Shown here: one piece after another, positions 57,988-64,000 of the stretch
Position numbering within the stretch: the first letter of the stretch is position 1
Layout: every line of letters starts with the position of its first letter
Assembly: GCF_029607905.1 (NCBI RefSeq)
Contig: NZ_JAPHEH010000001.1
Coordinates: forward strand, 124,001-188,000
DNA from: Thiovibrio frasassiensis
GTDB lineage: Bacteria > Desulfobacterota > Desulfobulbia > Desulfobulbales > Desulfurivibrionaceae
Length of the DNA stretch: 64,000 bases
Direction of reading: 5' to 3'
The notes under the pieces: model-generated
What the model was told of the DNA's origin: nothing
Seen by the model: only the letters and a program-made list of their open reading frames with translations
Databases searched by the model: none
Made by a program: the position numbers and the translations under genes

Positions 57988-59253
57988 TCAGATGGTTTCG
58001 CCGGTGGCGATGTTCAGGGAAGGGAAATCCCCACCCTTGCGGGAGGGGGTCACCACGCAGTTGCGGCCGATCACGGTCCGGTCCGGCACCTCCGCCTCCT
58101 TGCCGATCAGGGTGATCCCGGTGTAAAGATGCTTCGGGAATGACTTGTTTGGCGTTGCCTTGTCCTCACCCTGCCCCACCACTACCCCCTGCCCAACCCG
58201 GACCCGTTTATCGAGAATGGCCAGATCCACCACCGCCCCCTCCTCAAGAATGCAGTCGTGCAGGATGATGGAGTCCTTGACCCGGACATGCTTTCCCACC
58301 CGCACCCCGGGCGAGAGCACGGAATTGAGCACCTCTCCTTCAATAACACAGCCGGCCGAGATCATGGAGCCTTCCACCACACAACCCTGGGCAAAGCGGG
58401 CGGGACAGCGGTCCTCCGCCAACCGATCCGCATAGGGGTTTGGCCGGATGCCCCAGGCCTGCGGGGAGATCTCGGAATCGACTTTCAGCAGATCCATGTT
58501 CGCTTCCCAGTATGCCTGGACCGTACCCACATCCCGCCAATAGCCATGAAAAGGATAGGCAAAAACATTATCCCGCTCGATGGCCTTGGGAATGAGATGC
58601 ATGCCGAAGTCCACCTCCTCGCGATTTTCCTCAAGCAACCGCAGCAGATATTCGGTATCAAAGACATAGATTCCCATGGAGGCCAGATCGGTGCGGGGCA
58701 CCTTGGGTTTTTCCTCCCATTCGATGATACGCCCCTCATCGTTGGTGATCCCGGCCCCGAACTGATGGATCTCGGAAAGCGGCACCACCATCATGGCGAT
58801 GGTCACCTGGGCCTGCTTCCGACGATGGAACCGGAGCAGATCGTCGAGATCCATGCGGTAGATATGGTCCCCGGAAAGGATGATCGTTTCCTTTGCCGGG
58901 TGGGCGCGGATAAAATCGATGTTCTGGCGCACCGCGTCGGCGGTGCCCTTGTACCAGTCGGAATCATGGGCTCCGGTGCGGGGGGGGAGGATCTTCACCC
59001 CCCTGGTCCGGCCGGTGAAATCCCAGGCCTCGCCGGTGCCGAGATGACGCATCAGGGAAAGGGGCTTGTACTGGGTGAGCACCCCGACCTGACTCAAGCC
59101 CGAATTCATCACGTTACTCAAGGAAAAATCAATGATCCGGTAGAACCCGGCAAAGGGCACGGCCGGCTTGGCCCTGGTCTGCACCAGAACATTGAGGCGG
59201 CTGCCGACCCCGCCGGCCAGCAGGAGAACCAGGGTATTGTCGCCTAGGATCAT
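57988..59253 (-). CDS. glgC: Glucose-1-phosphate adenylyltransferase
   Basis: Makes ADP-glucose from ATP and glucose-1-phosphate for glycogen. It has 421 residues. The pyrophosphorylase loop LLAGGVGSRLNVLVQTRAKP is intact, followed by AVPFAGFYRIIDFSLSN, YKGTADAVRQN near 100, and the catalytic Asp in LSGDHIYRMD near 130; KPKVP lies near 180. The C-terminal third is a left-handed beta helix typical of GlgC. The start overlaps the stop of the other glgC-like gene (ATGA), so the two are translationally coupled. A mixed oligomer is plausible. Confidence 0.9.
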   Translation of the reverse strand: MILGDNTLVLLLAGGVGSRLNVLVQTRAKPAVPFAGFYRIIDFSLSNVMNSGLSQVGVLTQYKPLSLMRHLGTGEAWDFTGRTRGVKILPPRTGAHDSDWYKGTADAVRQNIDFIRAHPAKETIILSGDHIYRMDLDDLLRFHRRKQAQVTIAMMVVPLSEIHQFGAGITNDEGRIIEWEEKPKVPRTDLASMGIYVFDTEYLLRLLEENREEVDFGMHLIPKAIERDNVFAYPFHGYWRDVGTVQAYWEANMDLLKVDSEISPQAWGIRPNPYADRLAEDRCPARFAQGCVVEGSMISAGCVIEGEVLNSVLSPGVRVGKHVRVKDSIILHDCILEEGAVVDLAILDKRVRVGQGVVVGQGEDKATPNKSFPKHLYTGITLIGKEAEVPDRTVIGRNCVVTPSRKGGDFPSLNIATGETI

Positions 59254-60512
59254 CGGACCACCTCGCCGTTGCCGATTTCCCCGACCATCTGCTCCGGTCG
59301 CAGATTGGGGTGCAGGGTGCAGCCGGAACCGATCACCATGCCGTCGAGGAGATGGTTGTTCCAGCCGATCACGGTCACCTTCTCGCCTTGGGGCACCCCG
59401 GCAGCACCGCCGACCCGAACCCGGGCGCCGAAGGTCACGTTGACATCGCTCACCACCGTGTCGAGGATGGCCCCGTGTCCCACCACATTGTCGTAAAAGA
59501 GCACGGAGTTCTTCACCTCCGCCCCGGACTTGACATGAACCCCGGGAAAGAGGATGGAGTTCTCCACCCGCCCTTCCACGACACAGCCGTTATAGACCAG
59601 GCTGTTCTCAATGCTGGCCCCGGTCCCCACCTTGAGAGGCTGGCAGTCCCGGACCGACCGGTGCTCCAGATTGGTGCGGATGCCCCAGTCTGCAAGGCGG
59701 ATCTTCGGTTCCGGACCCAGGAGGTCCATATTGGTCTGCCAATATTCATCAACCGTCCGGGTGTATCCCCAATAGCCGCGAAACTTAAAACCGAACACCC
59801 GCCGCTGGCTTGCCATGATCCGGGGCAGGATATCCCGGCCGAACTCAAAGGAATCGTCCTCCCGGGCATTGGCCTCCAAGACCTCATAGAGGACGGAGGG
59901 CCTGAAGCAGTAGACGGTGAGCGAAGCCCAGTTGAATTTGGGGTCGACCGGTTTTTCCTGGTACTGCAGGATGCGGCCGCCGCGCTCGCCGTCCTCGTCG
60001 TCGATCTCCGCCACCCCGAAACGGCTGGCCTCAGGCATGGGAACCTGCAGGCAGGCGATGGTCAGGTCGGCATCCTTCTCCCGATGGTACTGGAGGATCT
60101 CCCGGTAATCCATCTGGTAGACATGGTCGCCGGAGAGGACCAGAATGGTTTCCGGATCGTGATACTGAATAAAATCGAGATTCTGATGGATGGCATCCGC
60201 CGAACCACGGTACCAGCTGCTCTGGCCCGAGCCCTGGGAAGGGGGAAGGATGGAAACCCCACGGTACCGCCCGGTCATGTCCCAAGCCGCGCCGACCCCG
60301 ATATGATTGATCAGGGAAAAGCTCCGGTACTGACTGAGAATGGCGACCCGTTCCAGGCCGGAATGCATGAGATTGCTCAGGGCGAAATCGATCACCCTGG
60401 CAAAACCGCCGAAGGGGACAGCCGACTTGGGCCGGTAGGCGGTGAGCACGTTCAACTCATCAACGCGCCCCCCGGCAAGGATCATGGCCAGAACCTTCGG
60501 TTTCAGTTTCAT
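59250..60512 (-). CDS. Second, divergent glucose-1-phosphate adenylyltransferase-like protein
   Basis: A 420-residue paralogue of the glgC product at 57988. The nucleotide loop reads MILAGGRVDELNVLTAYRPK, so the GXGXRL stretch of classical GlgC is altered (VDEL for GSRL), while KSAVPFGGFARVIDFALSN, WYRGSADAIHQN and LSGDHVYQMD (Asp) are kept. The beta-helix tail is present. It lies first in the pair, with glgC overlapping its stop. It could be a regulatory subunit, in the way GlgD partners GlgC in some firmicutes, or an enzyme with different allosteric control. Confidence 0.85.
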   Translation of the reverse strand: MKLKPKVLAMILAGGRVDELNVLTAYRPKSAVPFGGFARVIDFALSNLMHSGLERVAILSQYRSFSLINHIGVGAAWDMTGRYRGVSILPPSQGSGQSSWYRGSADAIHQNLDFIQYHDPETILVLSGDHVYQMDYREILQYHREKDADLTIACLQVPMPEASRFGVAEIDDEDGERGGRILQYQEKPVDPKFNWASLTVYCFRPSVLYEVLEANAREDDSFEFGRDILPRIMASQRRVFGFKFRGYWGYTRTVDEYWQTNMDLLGPEPKIRLADWGIRTNLEHRSVRDCQPLKVGTGASIENSLVYNGCVVEGRVENSILFPGVHVKSGAEVKNSVLFYDNVVGHGAILDTVVSDVNVTFGARVRVGGAAGVPQGEKVTVIGWNNHLLDGMVIGSGCTLHPNLRPEQMVGEIGNGEVVR

Positions 60513-60671
60513 GGAATGCCTGAAAAAAGAGGGGAATTGCTACTTCAGTTCCTGGTTGCAAGTCCATTATGGAAAGGGTTGCGCCAAAAAGCAAGCAGAG
60601 GAATGTGAACGGAGCAAGATTTCCCAAAAGATCTGGTGCCCATCGCACCAAAGCGGACAGGCGAGGAGAGG

Positions 60672-61688
60672 TTACAGCAGATGTTTGGTGGTGAGGCGCA
60701 TCAGGGTCTTGGTAGAGAAATCCTGCATCTCCACAGGGAGATTACGGAGCGGCACCTCGGCTCTGGCCGCTTCCCGGTGTCCTCCCGCGGAACCGATCGC
60801 ATTAAACATCTTCTCCGCCAGCCGGCCGGCATTTTTCTTGTAGCCGTCACAACGGAAGATGACCACCAGCTTATCGTTGTGCATGCCGGAAACAAAAACC
60901 CAGGCGACCTCATGGACCTGATTGAGGAAATCGGCGATAAGCACCAGCATATCCGGGCTGGGAACCCGACCAAGATGGGCATAGAGCCGCTGCTTGCTCA
61001 CCTTCATTTCGTTGAGGGCGGTCTTAAAATAATTCAGCTCCGAACGTCGGAAGGAAGATTGCTCTATCTTGCGGACCAAGTTTGGATTGGCGATATTGAA
61101 GAGATAGCGGAAGGAGATGGCGTCCGCCAAGGTGGCCTTTTTTTCAAAATTCCGGGTATCCACCTTGATCGCATAAAAAAGGGCGGTGGCCAAGGCCACC
61201 GAGGGCTTCAGATTTGCGGCCCGCAGGTACTCGACAAGCATGGAAGCGGTGGCGCCAAAATCCTTGCGGATATCGACAAAAGGAGCCACCCACCCCTTGG
61301 TGGCGGGATGGTGGTCAATGACCACGTCAAAGGTGATATTCTCGAAACAGGGCAGATGACTGGGCTGGGAATCGAGCATCACCTTCTTGCTGAAACTCCC
61401 GATCTTGACCGTATGCAAACGCTCCATGGGGATCTTCAAGAGATCCACCATAACCACGTTGTTGAGCCGGCGGATTTCGTTGGGATAGGCGATGGTGACG
61501 CTTTTGACCCGGTAGCGGAGCAGACGCTTCACCGCCATGGCGCTGGCAATGGCGTCCGGGTCGGCATTGATCACCACCAAAACCTCATCCTCCTTACTAA
61601 AAAGACCCCAGAACTCCAGCAAGCGATCCTTGGCGGTCTTCTTTTTATTGGATATCGGTTTTTTAGGAACCTCAATCTTTCCGTTCAT
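60672..61688 (-). CDS. DHH-family phosphoesterase
   Basis: A 338-residue protein of the DHH/DHHA1 superfamily (relatives of RecJ and NrnA). Motif I is VVINADPDAIASAMAVKRLL near 38 (with DPDAIAS for the usual DxDGxxS), the DHH motif itself is VVIDHHPATKGW near 127, and the later region has a DHHA1-like end, AIGSAGGHREAARAEVPL near 302. The start at 61688 is one of several in-frame ATGs; none has a good ribosome-binding site. Such proteins degrade nanoRNA or cyclic dinucleotides. It is not tightly linked to its neighbours. Confidence 0.84.
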   Translation of the reverse strand: MNGKIEVPKKPISNKKKTAKDRLLEFWGLFSKEDEVLVVINADPDAIASAMAVKRLLRYRVKSVTIAYPNEIRRLNNVVMVDLLKIPMERLHTVKIGSFSKKVMLDSQPSHLPCFENITFDVVIDHHPATKGWVAPFVDIRKDFGATASMLVEYLRAANLKPSVALATALFYAIKVDTRNFEKKATLADAISFRYLFNIANPNLVRKIEQSSFRRSELNYFKTALNEMKVSKQRLYAHLGRVPSPDMLVLIADFLNQVHEVAWVFVSGMHNDKLVVIFRCDGYKKNAGRLAEKMFNAIGSAGGHREAARAEVPLRNLPVEMQDFSTKTLMRLTTKHLL

Positions 61689-61815
61689 GCCCACGCCATC
61701 ATCCCCGCCGCCCATGAAAAGCAGACCGAAAACCGTCCGCCCAGATCTGTGCATCGCCAAACAACCGATGCCCTATACCACATGCAAAGATAAATTTCAA
61801 ATTGCCCTTCGCAAA

Positions 61816-63363
61816 CTATTCCCCGTCAAAGAACGGGACCGAAGGGAAGAGCGCATGCTCGGTGTGGGGAATAAAGCGGGAGCCGGAAAAACGCAGCATG
61901 AACTCCTGGTTGACGTTCAACTCGATGTAGGTGATCTTTTTCACCAGTTCCAGGCACCGTTGCCGCGCCGCGCTTTCCAGCAGGATCCGCTGGGCTCCGG
62001 CCAAGGAGCTGTTGCCCACCGGTTCATAGGTGGCAAGGGGCAGATCGGGCAGCATTCCCAAAACAATGGCCTGCCTCGGCGAGATATGGCGGCCAAAAGC
62101 GCCGGCCACATAGATCCGGTGCAGATCAACAAAAGCGACCCCCACCTGGTTGGTCAGGGTGGTGAGGATGGCATACATGGCCGCCTTGGAACGCATGAGG
62201 GCATCGAGATCCACCTGCCCCAGCACCACGGGCTGGCCATCCGCCGAATCCTTGCCCGGAACCACCACGAACTGGTAGCCGTCGCTCCCCGGAATCAAGC
62301 GATCGCCGTCAGCCTGGGGCCGGAACTTGCCCCGGATATCGATCTGCCGGGTCAGATAGAGCTCCGCCACCAGATCGATGAGCCCGGAACCGCAGAGCCC
62401 CTTGGGCTTGCCCTTGCCGATGGTTTCATACCGGATCTCGCCGCTGTCCGGATCGATCCGCACATGCTCGATGGCGCCGGGGCCCGCCCGCATCCCCATC
62501 CGGGCCACGCCGCCTTCCAGGGCCGGGCCTGCAGCGCCGGCACAGGCGATGAGCCACTCCCGGTTGCCGACAATGACCTCGGCATTGGTACCCACATCAA
62601 TGAGCATGCAGGTCTCCGTCTGCTGGTCCAACCCGCTCGCCAGCACGCCGGAGATCAGATCCCCGCCGAAATAGCTGCCCACGCTGGGCAAAAGCCAAAC
62701 CGGCGCGGCCGGGTGGATGGCCAGGTTCAATTCTCCGGCCAGACAGGGATCCGGAGCGTTGACCATGGGAATGTATGGCTCGCGGCAGAGATGGTAGGGA
62801 TTGATCTTGAGAAAAAAATGAACCATACTGGTATTGCCGGACACGGAAAGGGCCCGGATCTCGGCCACCGCCAGACCGGCCGCCCCGGCAAGCTCCGCGG
62901 CCAGCTGATTGACCGAGTCGATTATTGCCCGGTGCAGCTCGGCCAGCCCCTCGTCTTTGGCTGCATGATGGATTCGGGTGAGGATATCGGCCCCGTAGCG
63001 GATCTGGCCATTTTCCAGGTCTGCTCGAGCCAGGATTGCGCCGGTACCCAGATCAAGCAGGGTTGCTTCGAGATGGGTGGTCCCCAGATCGAGGGCCATC
63101 CCGGCCAGAATCACCACCGGCTGGGGGAGAAAATCAACCAGCACCGGAGGGCCGGGGAGCACATTAATAATCGCACTCCCCTGAAAGCCGGCGGCGCGGA
63201 AGCGGCCGGCCACCTTGGCCAAACGATGATAGGGCACCACCGGTATTGCCCCGTTTAGATGCGGGGCCAGCGCCTTTTTCAAGCGATCGAGATCGCCGGT
63301 ATTATCGCCAAGACTGGGAGGGAGCGCGGCCACGGGAATGGTATGCACCAAGGCGTTCAGCAT
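61816..63363 (-). CDS. ASKHA-domain protein (DUF4445, RACo-like)
   Basis: A 515-residue protein with an actin-like ATPase fold. The phosphate loop ALDLGTTHLEATLLDLGTG (near 90), the second loop MLIDVGTNAEVIVGNREWLI (near 252) and the adenosine-type loop IYVAGAFGRHISPRQAIVLG (near 420) are the ASKHA signature. In RACo, which reactivates corrinoid iron-sulfur proteins, a 2Fe-2S ferredoxin domain precedes this fold; here the first 85 residues have no cysteine cluster. It stands alone, with no corrinoid protein or methyltransferase nearby. Confidence 0.82.
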   Translation of the reverse strand: MLNALVHTIPVAALPPSLGDNTGDLDRLKKALAPHLNGAIPVVPYHRLAKVAGRFRAAGFQGSAIINVLPGPPVLVDFLPQPVVILAGMALDLGTTHLEATLLDLGTGAILARADLENGQIRYGADILTRIHHAAKDEGLAELHRAIIDSVNQLAAELAGAAGLAVAEIRALSVSGNTSMVHFFLKINPYHLCREPYIPMVNAPDPCLAGELNLAIHPAAPVWLLPSVGSYFGGDLISGVLASGLDQQTETCMLIDVGTNAEVIVGNREWLIACAGAAGPALEGGVARMGMRAGPGAIEHVRIDPDSGEIRYETIGKGKPKGLCGSGLIDLVAELYLTRQIDIRGKFRPQADGDRLIPGSDGYQFVVVPGKDSADGQPVVLGQVDLDALMRSKAAMYAILTTLTNQVGVAFVDLHRIYVAGAFGRHISPRQAIVLGMLPDLPLATYEPVGNSSLAGAQRILLESAARQRCLELVKKITYIELNVNQEFMLRFSGSRFIPHTEHALFPSVPFFDGE

Positions 63364-63557
63364 AACCGGGCAACTCCGAAAAGATTCTTCATGGGCTTCT
63401 GTATCATGCCCGATATACTATGCCTCCTGCCGGGAAAAGTCCCTAAAAAAATGGACCGGGCAGCCCCGAGCACATCAGAACAGCGACAGGCTTGACGTTC
63501 AGGATGGGCAATGGTAAAGAGCCAGATCAGGGTCGAAAATTACGAATAGCCTCAGAG

Positions 63558-63704
63558 CTGTAACTGTTCAGCAGCGCCACTTCGCTGCTGCCGCAGAGGC
63601 GCGACAGAGGCCTAAGCGCTATACATCGGTGCGTTTAAACCGATAACAGCCAAGCGAGCACAGCGAGACTGCGAAGCAGAGCGCTGCTGCAGGACAGTTA
63701 TAAC
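63558..63704. repeat. Inverted-repeat element, copy 2
   Basis: Left arm GTAACTGTTCAGCAGCGC (63560-63577) pairs imperfectly with GCGCTGCTGCAGGACAGTTA (63681-63700). The inner CCGCAGAGGCGCGACAGAGG closely matches the element at 35683 (two mismatches in 20), and an internal hairpin is ATCGGT...ACCGAT. Copy 2 ends at the lptF start codon, and its AGGA (63691-63694) is the only ribosome-binding site in view for that gene. The rest of the 341-base gap from 63364 has no gene. Confidence 0.7.
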
Positions 63705-64000
63705 ATGCCCTTATTGCTCTATACTTACATCGCCACCGAGATCCTGGCCCCGTTTTTCGCGAGCTTTCTCATCATCAATGCCATCCTCTTTCTCGGCAAG
63801 CTTGTCCCCCTGCTGAACATGATCTTCGACTTCGGCGTCGGCTCCGGCGACTTCCTCCGCCTCTGCGCCTACATGCTCCCCAACCTGATGCTCTTTTCCA
63901 TTCCCATGGCCAGCATGACCGCGGTCATTGTCGCCGTAACCAGGATGGTGAACGACAATGAGATCATGGCCCTCAAGGCCAACGGCATCGGCCTGGTTCG
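63705..64000 (+). CDS. lptF: LPS export permease LptF (5' part)
   Basis: The first 98 codons of a YjgP/YjgQ-family permease, the inner-membrane part of the LptBFG transporter that extracts LPS from the membrane. Visible are the opening LLLYTYIATEILAPFFASFL and the following helix LFLGKLVPLLNMIFDFGVGS, then MLPNLMLFSIPMASMTAVIV and NDNEIMALKANGIG, the conserved end of the first membrane block. It continues past the right edge. The LptF versus LptG assignment rests on the N-terminal part only. Its ribosome-binding site lies in the repeat at 63558-63704. Confidence 0.88.
   Translation, partial: MPLLLYTYIATEILAPFFASFLIINAILFLGKLVPLLNMIFDFGVGSGDFLRLCAYMLPNLMLFSIPMASMTAVIVAVTRMVNDNEIMALKANGIGLV

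Overview
The window is a GC-rich bacterial chromosome segment, densely packed on both strands, that reads like a free-living Gram-negative of the Desulfobacterota (Desulfobulbales-like). This assignment is an inference from gene mix: a split, divergent pyruvate carboxylase, many PAS/histidine-kinase sensors, an MglA/MglB-type switch, Kdo sugar and LPS-export genes, and a paired sucrose-phosphate synthase/sucrose synthase. No rRNA, tRNA, CRISPR array, transposase or integrase was found.

Layout. 0-11 kb: cupin-like protein, dgkA, a YcaO-TPR protein, a 380-bp hairpin-rich intergenic element, trmN6 and a DUF1015 protein, queD-queE, a PNPOx-fold protein, an SDR/DUF2867 protein, hemerythrin, a histidine kinase and mscL. 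12-16.3 kb: a visibly AT-rich island with an RlmN-like radical-SAM gene and a short array of integron-type gene cassettes (three attC-like sites, four cassette genes, no integrase, all on the minus strand). 16.4-25 kb: M23-like protein, CofD/YvcK-like protein, mdh, kdsB, rsmJ, a MASE3 hybrid histidine kinase and an MscS channel. 26-31 kb: sucrose synthase and sucrose-phosphate synthase in an overlapping operon, then a CcdA-like membrane protein. 32-36 kb: TetR regulator, DUF1566 lipoprotein, a KdnA-like aminotransferase with an Fe-type dehydrogenase (possible 8-amino-Kdo synthesis, with kdsB 12 kb away), DarP and a PPC-domain protein. 37-42 kb: two-subunit biotin carboxylase/carboxyltransferase and a conserved unknown with HIT/GalT-like motifs. 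42-46 kb: histidine kinase, heme-c Tll0287-like sensor, TPR-OmpA protein. 45.6-52.3 kb: a tight six-gene minus-strand operon joining MglB-like and MglA-like switch proteins, a CheW-like protein, a GspE/PilB-type ATPase and a PatA-like response regulator. 52.8-64 kb: trpB-trpA, PAS-LuxR, PAS and HDOD signalling proteins, two overlapping ADP-glucose pyrophosphorylase genes, a DHH phosphoesterase, an ASKHA protein and the start of lptF.

How the genes work together. Sucrose synthase can release ADP-glucose from sucrose, and the two GlgC-type enzymes make ADP-glucose, so the window encodes both sides of a sucrose/glycogen carbon store. The Mgl-type operon combines a small-GTPase polarity switch with a pilus/secretion-type motor ATPase and two-component input, and faces a second sensory set (kinase, heme sensor, OmpA) across a shared terminator; it is the strongest candidate for an undescribed system. 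Inverted-repeat elements of at least three kinds lie between genes; one kind is present twice, and one of those copies ends directly at the lptF start codon.
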